NCBI GenBank assembly: GCA_045532145.1
Contig: JAZSFJ010000126.1
Location: forward strand, 1 to 10,054
Length of the DNA: 10,054 nt
Direction: 5' to 3'
Source of the DNA: SIG459 sp045532145
GTDB lineage: Bacteria > Bacillota > Clostridia > Oscillospirales > Oscillospiraceae
How positions within the stretch are numbered: position 1 is the first letter of the stretch; every line of letters starts with the position of its first letter. This document shows positions 1 through 5,962 of this stretch, piece after piece. Both the position numbers and the translations under genes were made by a program. The notes beneath the pieces are model-generated. The model searched no databases. It saw only the letters and a list, made by a program, of their open reading frames with translations, and was not told the DNA's origin.

Positions 1-5
1 ATAAG

Positions 6-40
6 AGCAAATAAAAGCAGCCCCACTTGGTGGGGCCGCT
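6..40 (-). terminator. Rho-independent terminator of the candidate RNA
   Basis: On the minus strand AGC-G-GCCCCAC, loop CAA, GTGGGGC-T-GCT (40-16) forms a 7+3 bp GC-rich stem followed directly by TTTTATTTGC. This is a classic intrinsic terminator and gives the 3' end of the structured RNA upstream of it. Confidence 0.8.
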
Positions 41-240
41 CGTGAACCTTATGCGGTCGGCAGACCGTTTCACCGCGCCTTAAGGCGCGGCCAACAATAG
101 GCCCTTATAGGGCCGGAGCAGGGCACCCGTTATACGGGGGGGCCTGGCTAAAGGCTCACCTATGTAAAGGAAGGCTATTGCGCGGTGCCAAAACGCAAAG
201 ATATAAAAGCTGTATAGCGGTGCGTTTTTATTTGTTGGAT
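6..240 (-). ncRNA. Candidate structured non-coding RNA with its own terminator
   Basis: No convincing protein is coded here, but the minus strand folds densely. Read 5' to 3' on that strand: AAAACGC/GCGTTTT (about 226 with 192), a CCCGT/ACGGG hairpin (126-138), GGCCC-TATAA-GGGCC (114-100), CCGCGCC-TTAA-GGCGCGG (90-73), CGGTC/GACCG (67-54), then the terminator (40-16). GTGAGCC (159-153) pairs with GGTTCAC (48-42) and closes a multibranch domain; its one G-U pair would be A-C on the other strand, so minus-strand transcription is favoured. A second long pairing, CACCGCGC (187-180) with GCGCGGTG (78-71), crosses that helix and competes with the TTAA hairpin, which suggests a pseudoknot or switch. 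No clear promoter of its own was found, so it may be read through from the gene ending at 255. The raiA motif of Firmicutes is one family worth testing; I cannot confirm it from memory. Confidence 0.6.
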
Positions 241-254
241 AAACTGGAATTTTA

Positions 255-719
255 TTAGATGGTTCCAATTGGGAAGAACATATAGTTCTTTCCGTTTGCT
301 GGGCAAGTAAAGTCATGGACAGCTCCAACCAATGCAATATTGTTTGCATCCATGTAGCTTAGTACTTCTGAAAAAGTATTTTCATTTTCGGTTTCTACGC
401 AAATATATTCAAAACCTGGAATCGTCCATTTTGTCCATCCCTGGGGCGCTTCAGCATCATCAACACATTCAACACCGGCAAGGTATAGTCCTTTGCTGAA
501 GTTATCCTCCCACGGCTTGTATGAATGGGAACAATCAGACATTGCACCCCAAATACCAAGCAAATTTCCATTTTCGTCTTTTTTAGTTAAGGGCTGAACT
601 TCGCTGAAATGAGAGTTCGCATCCGACCATAATTTTTGAACAAAGCCTTGACCATCCATGGTTGAACCTTCTTTGCCGATAACAACGAATGTCTCTTTCA
701 TACGTTTTTCGATCTTCAT
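255..719 (-). CDS. GyrI-like / AraC-type effector-binding domain protein
   Basis: A 154-residue cytoplasmic protein that is essentially a single GyrI-like small-molecule (effector) binding domain, with no DNA-binding domain attached. What I recognise is the family pattern: an N-terminal strand with VVIGKEGST, then FVQKLWSDANSHF, GNLLGIWGAMSD, a GLYLAGVECVDD strand, GWTKWTIPGFEYICVE, and a C-terminal HDFTCPANGKNYMFFPI. Related domains bind hydrophobic or cationic compounds in BmrR/Rob-type regulators or, when alone, inhibit gyrase or sequester or hydrolyse compounds; which applies here cannot be told. The frame is open up to 788, but the ATG at 719 is chosen because GGAGG lies 6 nt before it and the domain begins there. 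It is more AT-rich than ddl-murF. Transcribed alone from the promoter at 760-788 and possibly through into the structured RNA downstream. Confidence 0.82.
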   Translation of the reverse strand: MKIEKRMKETFVVIGKEGSTMDGQGFVQKLWSDANSHFSEVQPLTKKDENGNLLGIWGAMSDCSHSYKPWEDNFSKGLYLAGVECVDDAEAPQGWTKWTIPGFEYICVETENENTFSEVLSYMDANNIALVGAVHDFTCPANGKNYMFFPIGTI

Positions 720-759
720 ACTAAGCCTCCAAATTCGAGTATATCGGTCTGTTTTATTT

Positions 760-788
760 ATCCTATCATATTCTGGCCATATAGACAA
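760..788 (-). promoter_or_regulatory. Promoter of the GyrI-like gene
   Basis: TTGTCT (788-783), 17 bp, TAGGAT (765-760) on the minus strand, about 40 bp before the ATG at 719. The match is moderate. The -35 box lies in the U-rich tail of the terminator at 792-821, so the upstream gene's terminator and this promoter are directly joined. Confidence 0.5.
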
Positions 789-821
789 GAACAGTCCCGG
801 CAGAGCCTGCTGCCGGGACTG
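783..821 (-). terminator. Terminator after the CorC/HlyC-family gene
   Basis: An 11-bp perfect stem CAGTCCCGGCA/TGCCGGGACTG (792-821) with an 8-nt loop lies 13 nt after the stop codon at 835. On the minus strand it is followed by the moderately U-rich GTTCTTGTCT. It separates the CorC-type gene from the GyrI-like gene. Confidence 0.75.
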
Positions 822-834
822 AAACTCGTATTTA

Positions 835-2073
835 TTATTCTGCTATTTCGTTTATTTTTACCTTGAGTGCGCTGACTCTGTGGCTTTCTGCCGCAGTTAT
901 CTCAATTTCAAGATGCTCATATTCAAAGCGGTCTCCGGACTCGGGCATACGGCCAAGAATCAAGGCCGCCCAGCCGCTTATGGAGTATACATCTTCTTCG
1001 CATTCTATGCCGAAAAACTCGGCGAAATCCTCGTAGCTTACAGAGGCGTCCACCTGATAAAGGCCCTTTTCCAGCTGACGGAAGGGATCCACCACCTCGT
1101 CGTGCTCGTCCCATATTTCGCCCACCAGCTCTTCAAGAATATCTTCCATGGTTACTATGCCCAGAGTGCCGCCGTATTCGTCCAGAATAACTGCGATGTG
1201 GCTTTTATTCTTCTGCAGGCTCTTGAGTATCTCGCTTATCTTGCCTGACTTGGGAATGAAAAGGGGAGGGCTCATTATCTCGGAAAGGGGTTTATCCGTG
1301 ACGCCTGTACCGGTATAGAAGTCCTTTTGGTTGACTACGCCTACTATGTTGTCGATAGTGCCTGAATAAACCAGAAGGCGGGAGAACTTGCTCTCGGTAA
1401 AGACGCGGGCTACCTCCTCATGAGTGGCGTCAAGGTTTACGCCCTCGAGGTCAACACGGTGGGTGAGAATATCAATAGCCCTCTGGTCGGTAAACTCAAT
1501 GGCGTTGCGGAGAAGGTCACGCTCGCTTTCACCTATACTGCCGTCGGAGCTCACTTCCTCCACAAACATCAAAAGCTCTTCCTGACTCATGCGGGTGTCA
1601 TTCTTGGTCTTGATAAGGGAACCAATCAGCTGCTTCCACTTGGAGAAGAGAAAGTTGAGAGGTGTGAAAAGCCACATGAGGGCGCTGACGGCGGGAGCGG
1701 CGAACATGGCAAAGCGTTCGGGGAAGTCCTTGGCGAGGCTTTTGGGGCTTATCTCGCCGAATATAAGTACCGCCACGGTTACTACCGCGGTGGAGATGGT
1801 GGCTCCCACATCGCCATATATATGGACGAAAACCACAGTGCCAATACTGGCAAGACCTATGTTGACTATGTTGTTGCCTATGAGCAGGGTGGAAATAAGC
1901 TTGTCGTAGCGGGATTCAAGAGTGCATACAAGCTTTGCTCTCTTGTCGCCGGATTCTGCCATGGTGCGCATTCTGGTCATATTCATGGAGAGAAAGGCCG
2001 TCTCTGTGGCTGAAAAGAAGGCGGAGAGAAGCAGACAAACCACCATTATGATTATGTAAAATGCTGTGTTCAA
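835..2073 (-). CDS. Hemolysin/CorC (CNNM-CBS-CorC_HlyC) membrane protein
   Basis: A 412-residue inner-membrane protein of the DUF21/CNNM family, whose studied members (CorC, S. aureus MpfA, CNNMs) export or help export Mg2+. The order is complete: transmembrane CNNM domain at about 1-150, with the small-residue/polar motifs SATETAF (21-27), GNNIVNI (66-72) and FGEISPKS (105-112); a CBS pair at about 195-325 with LDEYGG (297-302) and EDILEELVGEI (310-320); and a CorC_HlyC C-terminal domain at about 335-410. Length is normal for the family. The start is TTG at 2073, preceded by AGGAG with 9-nt spacing; the next Met (residue 10) is already inside the first membrane helix. Transcribed from a strong promoter at 2253-2281 with a leader of about 170 nt. 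The transported ion is inferred from the family. Confidence 0.93.
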   Translation of the reverse strand: MNTAFYIIIMVVCLLLSAFFSATETAFLSMNMTRMRTMAESGDKRAKLVCTLESRYDKLISTLLIGNNIVNIGLASIGTVVFVHIYGDVGATISTAVVTVAVLIFGEISPKSLAKDFPERFAMFAAPAVSALMWLFTPLNFLFSKWKQLIGSLIKTKNDTRMSQEELLMFVEEVSSDGSIGESERDLLRNAIEFTDQRAIDILTHRVDLEGVNLDATHEEVARVFTESKFSRLLVYSGTIDNIVGVVNQKDFYTGTGVTDKPLSEIMSPPLFIPKSGKISEILKSLQKNKSHIAVILDEYGGTLGIVTMEDILEELVGEIWDEHDEVVDPFRQLEKGLYQVDASVSYEDFAEFFGIECEEDVYSISGWAALILGRMPESGDRFEYEHLEIEITAAESHRVSALKVKINEIAE

Positions 2074-2125
2074 TATTAAAAACTCCTTTTTGTTCTTGAA
2101 AATTAATAACGCTATTTAAACGCGC

Positions 2126-2161
2126 AAAAGCACAGCCGCGGCCCTATAGACGCAGTTGTGC
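2126..2161 (-). promoter_or_regulatory. Possible attenuator hairpin in the CorC-type gene leader
   Basis: On the minus strand GCACA-a-CTGCG, a 10-nt loop, CGCGG-c-TGTGC (2161-2130) is followed at once by TTTT (2129-2126). It has ten base pairs with one internal mismatch and one G-U pair that only works on this strand. Its 5' arm is made of the last codons of the short leader reading frame at 2144-2212, as expected if ribosomes reaching the leader stop codon prevent the hairpin. The short T tract makes termination weak or conditional. Confidence 0.4.
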
Positions 2162-2212
2162 CAACAAAAAGAAATTCTTAAACTGGTTTCGGTGTCTACC
2201 GTCGCTTTCCAT
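2144..2212 (-). CDS. Possible 22-codon leader peptide
   Basis: A short frame (ATG at 2212, TAG at 2146-2144) in the leader of the CorC-type gene, predicted product beginning MESDGRHRNQFK and ending LLAQLRL. It is preceded by an excellent AAAGGAGGG (about 2224-2233), though the spacing of about 12 nt is longer than usual. That site has no other purpose, since the real start of the downstream gene is 140 nt further on and has its own ribosome site. Its last five codons form the 5' arm of the hairpin at 2130-2161. I do not recognise the peptide; a role in attenuation is inferred from the layout only. Confidence 0.38.
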   Translation of the reverse strand: MESDGRHRNQFKNFFLLAQLRL

Positions 2213-2252
2213 TTTGGATATCGCCCTCCTTTATTGTTGTATTTGAATTGGG

Positions 2253-2281
2253 ATTATATAGACTTTTACAGCATAAGTCAA
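2253..2281 (-). promoter_or_regulatory. Promoter of the CorC-type gene
   Basis: TTGACT (2281-2276), 17 bp, TATAAT (2258-2253) on the minus strand, a near-consensus vegetative promoter. It begins just after the exonuclease gene's terminator and gives a leader of roughly 170 nt before the TTG start at 2073. Confidence 0.75.
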
Positions 2282-2283
2282 GG

Positions 2284-2319
2284 GGAAAAGAAAAGACGCT
2301 GCAAAATTTACAGCGTCTT
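2284..2319 (-). terminator. Terminator of the exonuclease gene
   Basis: Perfect 9-bp stem AAGACGCTG/CAGCGTCTT (2319-2293) with a 9-nt loop, followed on the minus strand by TTTTCTTTTCC. It lies 6 nt after the stop codon at 2326. Confidence 0.85.
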
Positions 2320-2325
2320 AATTAT

Positions 2326-3306
2326 TTACTTACTTTCGGCGGTGGAGGAAGCTTTCTTTCTTCTTCTCACGCGCTTGCGGTTTTGCACAGACTTCTGCTT
2401 GTAAAATTCCACCATTTCCTCATCGGCCTTATAGATGATGCGGTTGGCGGTCCAGGTTTCGTCCTCGGTGTGGCGGAACTTCACACGGGTGAGGAACTTG
2501 CCGTGCTCGGGGCATTCTGCCAGGGTCATATAGCGCTTGTCTCCCTGATTCACCCAGCGCTGAGTGCTCATTTCTTTGGTGCACTCGGGGCAGGGGATGG
2601 CGGCAAGACGCTCGTCGGCAAAGGCTTCGCTGCGTGTGGCGTAGCCGGTGAAGGTGAGATGCTCCAGAGGTTCGGGGCCTTCCTCGCCGTCCTCGCTGGC
2701 CTTTTTGCGGCGGAGGGAGAGCTGGTGCATGGTCTCGTCGTAGCCCTTGAGACCGCCTTCAAGGTCAAGGTGGGAGCATACCAGAGCGGTATTGTAGGCG
2801 TCTCCAAGAGCATCGTGGGCCACACGGGTCTGCTCAATGCCGAAATGCTCCATGGCGGTGGCCAGACTTTTCTGGTTTCTGTCACCGTCGGTCTGCATAT
2901 TGTAGATTATCTGGAGGTTAACCCAGCCTGCTATCCAGTCCCAGTCCAGGTCATGGACGATTATGTTCTGTTCCATGATGCCCTTATCGTCGTAGCCCCA
3001 GGTGAGGAAGGTGCAGCCATCGCCGCAGAACTCACGGAACTTTTTCATGGCCTCTTTGAAGCCGCAGGCCTCGCTGAGACGCTCGGAGTCGATACCGGTG
3101 AGCTTTTTCACCTTATAGTGCATTTTGCGGAAATAAACGGGCTTAACATCTATCTGGAACTCCTCGCCGGGAGTAAGGTCCTCATTAAGCTTGCAGGCGC
3201 CTATCTGGATTATCTCGCCTCTGAGATGAATGGGGAGGCGGTTATATATGGGAGATTTGGAGCTCATTGCCTGGTTCCATTCCAGGTCAAGAACTACATA
3301 TTGCAT
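2326..3306 (-). CDS. DEDDh 3'-5' exonuclease with zinc-ribbon-like C-terminus
   Basis: A 326-residue soluble protein of the DnaQ/ERI-1/KapD-like exonuclease superfamily, which removes nucleotides from 3' ends of RNA or DNA using two metal ions. Motif I is LDLEWN (D7, E9). Motif II lies in TWGYDDKGIM (D106 or D107). Motif III is AHDALGDA with the DEDDh pattern H164-x4-D169. All catalytic residues are present, so it should be active. Beyond the nuclease domain (to about 185) comes a linker rich in K and E, then a pair of CPEC (239-242) and CPEH (265-268) knuckles resembling a zinc ribbon, and a very basic tail (309-318), together suggesting nucleic-acid binding. The substrate is unknown; RNA seems likely from the ERI-1-like resemblance. 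The ATG at 3306 is the first Met and starts exactly at the first strand of the fold, though the ribosome site is weak (GGTGA). Monocistronic, from the promoter at 3347-3376 to the terminator at 2293-2319. Confidence 0.88.
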   Translation of the reverse strand: MQYVVLDLEWNQAMSSKSPIYNRLPIHLRGEIIQIGACKLNEDLTPGEEFQIDVKPVYFRKMHYKVKKLTGIDSERLSEACGFKEAMKKFREFCGDGCTFLTWGYDDKGIMEQNIIVHDLDWDWIAGWVNLQIIYNMQTDGDRNQKSLATAMEHFGIEQTRVAHDALGDAYNTALVCSHLDLEGGLKGYDETMHQLSLRRKKASEDGEEGPEPLEHLTFTGYATRSEAFADERLAAIPCPECTKEMSTQRWVNQGDKRYMTLAECPEHGKFLTRVKFRHTEDETWTANRIIYKADEEMVEFYKQKSVQNRKRVRRRKKASSTAESK

Positions 3307-3346
3307 TTTTGTTCACCACTTTCGTTTTCGTCAAACTAACGCGAGC

Positions 3347-3376
3347 ATTATATCACACTATATGCCTGTATAACAA
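3347..3376 (-). promoter_or_regulatory. Promoter of the exonuclease gene
   Basis: TTGTTA (3376-3371), 18 bp, TATAAT (3352-3347) on the minus strand, with an extended -10 (TGATATAAT). The start point would be about 30 nt before the ATG. It stands back-to-back with the ddl promoter, their -35 boxes only 11 bp apart, so one regulator could touch both. Confidence 0.7.
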
Positions 3377-3387
3377 CAGTTTTTTCA

Positions 3388-3416
3388 TTGTTTACTATGG
3401 AGATTTGTGTTATAAT
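3388..3416 (+). promoter_or_regulatory. Promoter of the ddl-murF operon
   Basis: TTGTTT (3388-3393), 17 bp, perfect TATAAT (3411-3416), with the ATG of ddl about 28 nt past the expected start point. Divergent from the exonuclease promoter. Confidence 0.7.
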
Positions 3417-3450
3417 CATTGATTAGTGAAAATGAGGAGGAATCGATCCT

Positions 3451-4479
3451 ATGAATATAGTTGTTCTTTGCGGCGGACTTTCCAACGAGAGAGATGTTTC
3501 CATCTCCTCCGGCACCGGCGTTGCCAGAGCCCTGAGAGAAAAAGGTCATAATGCTCTTTTGGTTGACCTCTATCTGGGCTATACCGAAAGCTTTGAGGAC
3601 CCAGCTGAGGTTTTTGCACGTGGCGGCAGCATTGCGGATTTTTCCGTTGCTGAAGCGGCTCCCGATCTTGACAAGGTCCGGGCCATGGGTGGCGGCTGCG
3701 CCATCGGCCCCAATGTGCTGCGCCTTTGCGAAGCGGCTGACATGACCTTCCTTGCCCTTCACGGTGAGGAGGGAGAAAACGGCAAACTGCAGGCCACTTT
3801 GGACCTCCACGGCATAAAGTATACCGGCTCCGGCTATCTGGGCAGTGCCCTTGCCATGAACAAGAGCCTTACAAAGACCGTTCTTGCCGCTGCAGGTATT
3901 CCCGTTCCTGTGGGCATCACCGTGGAAAAGGACGCCGAAAGCTACGAAAATGTGGGCTTCCCCTGTGTGGTAAAGCCTTGCTCCGGCGGAAGCAGCGTGG
4001 GCACCAGTATTGTTTACGAGGAAAAGGACTACTTGAGTGCCCTTGAGCTTGCCTTCAAATACGAAAAGGCCGTTCTGGTGGAGAAGTACATAAAGGGCCG
4101 TGAGCTCACCGTTGGCGTTATGAACGGCAAGGCCATGCCCGCCATTGAGATAATTCCCAAGACCGGCTTCTATGACTATAAAAACAAGTATCAGGCGGGA
4201 GCCACTGAGGAAATCTGCCCCGCACCCATTGGCGAGGCGGCAACCGAAAAGCTTCAGCGTCTGGCTGAGCGTGTCCACGAGGCCCTGATGATAGACGCCT
4301 ACTGCCGTGTGGACTTCCTCTGGAACAGCCTTGACGGAGAGATGTACTGCCTTGAGGCCAACACCCTCCCCGGTATGACCCCCACCAGTCTCATACCCCA
4401 GATGGCAAGGGAACTGGGCATGGACTACGGCACCCTCTGCGAGAGGATAATTGAAGTTTCCATGGAGAAGTACGCATGA
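3451..4479 (+). CDS. ddl: D-alanine--D-alanine ligase
   Basis: A 342-residue cytoplasmic ATP-grasp enzyme that joins two D-alanines using ATP, giving the terminal dipeptide of peptidoglycan precursors. Visible signatures: N-terminal GGLSNERDVS (8-17), HGEEGENGKLQ (104-114), the glycine/serine loop SGGSSVGTS (178-186), the omega loop GFYDYKNKY (239-247), and C-terminal VDF (D288) with EANTLPGMTPTS carrying metal ligands E302 and N304. The Tyr in FYDY marks the D-Ala-D-Ala type rather than a D-Ala-D-Lac (vancomycin-resistance) ligase. It is some 35 residues longer than E. coli DdlB because of an insertion around 45-90, common in Gram-positive Ddl. AGGAGG stands 10 nt before the ATG. The stop codon overlaps the murF start (ATGA), so the two are translated together. 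Confidence 0.96.
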   Translation: MNIVVLCGGLSNERDVSISSGTGVARALREKGHNALLVDLYLGYTESFEDPAEVFARGGSIADFSVAEAAPDLDKVRAMGGGCAIGPNVLRLCEAADMTFLALHGEEGENGKLQATLDLHGIKYTGSGYLGSALAMNKSLTKTVLAAAGIPVPVGITVEKDAESYENVGFPCVVKPCSGGSSVGTSIVYEEKDYLSALELAFKYEKAVLVEKYIKGRELTVGVMNGKAMPAIEIIPKTGFYDYKNKYQAGATEEICPAPIGEAATEKLQRLAERVHEALMIDAYCRVDFLWNSLDGEMYCLEANTLPGMTPTSLIPQMARELGMDYGTLCERIIEVSMEKYA

Positions 4480-5825
4480 GAGGACTTAGCCTTGAAAATA
4501 TAATAGCCGCCTGCCATGGCGACTATTTCGGAGACATAGAGCTTCTTAGACGGGAAGTCAGCTCCATCACCACCGACAGCCGCAAAATTGAGCCCGGCTG
4601 CCTCTTTGCCGCCATAGTTGGCGAGAGGGTGGACGGCCACGACTTCATCCCTGCTGTGATTGAATCGGGAGCACTCTGCGCCATAGGCGAAAAGCTGCCT
4701 GAGGGAAATATTCGTCCCTTTATCCGTGTGCGCAGCACCCTTGAGGCCCTGCAGAATATTGCGGAATTCTACCGCACCCGCTTTGATATACCCTTTATAG
4801 GTATAACCGGCTCCGTTGGCAAGACCACCGCCAAGGAGATGGTGGCCTCTGTGCTCGGTCAGCACTATAATGTCCACAAGACTGCCGGAAACTTCAATAA
4901 TGAGCTGGGCGTTCCCCTCACCTTTTTCGGGCTTCGTGAGGAGCATACAGCTGCGGTTATTGAGATGGGTATATCTCACTTTGGGGAGATGAGCCTCCTT
5001 ACAAGAATCGTCAAGCCCGACTACGGCCTTTTCACCGTTATCGGCCACGCCCATCTGGAATTTTTGGGGGACCGTCGCGGCGTCCTGAAAGCCAAGGGAG
5101 AGATGGTGGAGGGCATTGCCCGTCGGGGTAAAGTTTTCTGCTGCGGTGATGACGATTTGCTTGCTGAGGCAGATTTCGGAAGAGAAAAGATTTGCTATGG
5201 CCTTGGGGAGAACTGCCAGGTGCGTGCCGAAAATATCCGTACCGACGCCGAGGGCTCCACTCTCTGCACCGTTGTGAAGGGCGAACGCCGCTTTGATGTG
5301 CGCATAAACGCTTACGGCGAACACATGATAGCTGCAGCTCTGGCGGGAGCCGCCGTGGGTATGGAGCTTGGCCTCAGTGATGAGGAAATTGCCGCCGGCA
5401 TCGCTGCCTATGAGCCTGTTGGAGCCCGTGCCAGACTTGTGAAGACCGATAAAATCAGCATAATAGACGACTGCTACAATTCAAACCCCACCTCCCTTGC
5501 ATCCTCCCTTCGCTCCCTCGCCGCTGTTGAGGGACGAAAGGTAGCCATTCTGGGAGATATGTTCGAGCTTGGAGAAAACGGAGAAAAGCTCCATTTTGAA
5601 TCCGGCGAATATGCCGCAAGTCTCGGTATAGACTCTGTCCTCTGCTGCGGAGAGCTTTCAAGAGCCACCGCCCGGGGAGCGGGGGAAATAGGCAGACATT
5701 TTGACAGCAAGGAAGCCCTCTTAGCGGCCCTCCCCGAGCTCATACAGCCCGGAGACACAGTGCTTGTGAAAGCCTCCCGTGGCATGAAATTCGAGGATAT
5801 AAGCGCAGCGCTTAAACAACTGTAA
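4476..5825 (+). CDS. murF: UDP-MurNAc-tripeptide--D-Ala-D-Ala ligase (MurF)
   Basis: A 449-residue cytoplasmic Mur ligase that adds the D-Ala-D-Ala made by Ddl to UDP-MurNAc-tripeptide with ATP, completing the pentapeptide. The three domains are complete: substrate-binding domain (1-100, TTDSR at 32-36, LFAAIVGERVDGHDF at 43-57); central ATPase domain with P-loop GITGSVGKTT (109-118), GNFNNELGVPLT (138-149), EMGISHFGEM (163-172), GHAHLEFLG (190-198) and a likely carbamylated Lys in LKAKGEM; and C-terminal domain with DDCYNSNPTS (331-340), ILGDMFELG (358-366) and KASRGMKFE (432-440). GGAG lies 8 nt before the ATG within the end of ddl, and the 4-bp overlap implies translational coupling. Length and motifs are standard for the family. 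Confidence 0.96.
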   Translation: MRGLSLENIIAACHGDYFGDIELLRREVSSITTDSRKIEPGCLFAAIVGERVDGHDFIPAVIESGALCAIGEKLPEGNIRPFIRVRSTLEALQNIAEFYRTRFDIPFIGITGSVGKTTAKEMVASVLGQHYNVHKTAGNFNNELGVPLTFFGLREEHTAAVIEMGISHFGEMSLLTRIVKPDYGLFTVIGHAHLEFLGDRRGVLKAKGEMVEGIARRGKVFCCGDDDLLAEADFGREKICYGLGENCQVRAENIRTDAEGSTLCTVVKGERRFDVRINAYGEHMIAAALAGAAVGMELGLSDEEIAAGIAAYEPVGARARLVKTDKISIIDDCYNSNPTSLASSLRSLAAVEGRKVAILGDMFELGENGEKLHFESGEYAASLGIDSVLCCGELSRATARGAGEIGRHFDSKEALLAALPELIQPGDTVLVKASRGMKFEDISAALKQL

Positions 5826-5864
5826 TAAAAAGGCCTGAACACAAGTTCAGGCCTTTTTATTACA
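5821..5864. terminator. Terminator of ddl-murF, bidirectional
   Basis: Perfect 20-bp inverted repeat (TGTAATAAAAAGGCCTGAAC at 5821-5840 and its complement at 5845-5864) with an ACAA loop. The core GGCCTGAAC/GTTCAGGCC is followed by TTTTTATTA, and the symmetry would also stop transcription coming from the right. The murF stop codon (5823-5825) is inside the left arm. Confidence 0.92.
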
Positions 5865-5872
5865 GATATAAT

Positions 5873-5888
5873 GTTGACAAATCAACAA
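5873..5888. promoter_or_regulatory. Possible operator 1 at degV promoter
   Basis: GTTGACAAATCAACAA contains the inverted repeat GTTGA-N4-TCAAC and covers the -35 box (5874-5879). It matches the copy at 5909-5924 in 15 of 16 positions. A repressor bound here would block RNA polymerase. Confidence 0.5.
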
Positions 5889-5901
5889 GTCGTGGTATAA
5901 T
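5874..5901 (+). promoter_or_regulatory. Strong promoter of degV
   Basis: Perfect TTGACA (5874-5879), 16 bp, perfect TATAAT (5896-5901). The start point falls near 5908, giving a leader of about 55 nt that begins with the second inverted repeat. The leader also holds a GGGAG-GCTT-CTCCC hairpin (5930-5943). Confidence 0.88.
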
Positions 5902-5908
5902 GCTGAAA

Positions 5909-5924
5909 GTTGAGAAATCAACAA
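5909..5924. promoter_or_regulatory. Possible operator 2 / 5' mRNA hairpin at degV
   Basis: GTTGAGAAATCAACAA repeats the element at 5873-5888 with a single change, 36 bp further on, right at the expected transcription start. In RNA it would form a 5-bp stem with a GAAA tetraloop at the very 5' end of the message, so it could be a DNA operator, a stabilising 5' hairpin, or both. The near-identical copy upstream of the start point argues for the operator reading. Confidence 0.48.
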
Positions 5925-5962
5925 ACTACGGGAGGCTTCTCCCTTTGAAAGGACATACAGCC

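Noticed and set aside
720..788. Upstream extension of the GyrI-like gene to an ATG at 788
   Set aside because: The added 23 codons run through the likely promoter and lack a ribosome site; the ATG at 719 has GGAGG at 6 nt and begins the domain.
2248..3339. Long plus-strand frame of 363 codons
   Set aside because: It is antisense to the exonuclease gene, which has intact catalytic motifs; the plus frame shows no recognisable domain.
3451..4479. Vancomycin-resistance type (D-Ala-D-Lac) ligase
   Set aside because: The omega-loop FYDY Tyr marks the normal D-Ala-D-Ala type, and the partner is murF rather than vanH/vanX.
3385..5324. Two minus-strand frames of about 300 codons opposite ddl and murF
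   Set aside because: They are shadows of two well-conserved genes, without ribosome sites or domains.
5900..5962. Earlier ATG for degV
   Set aside because: It lies in the -10 hexamer, upstream of the transcription start, and has no ribosome site.
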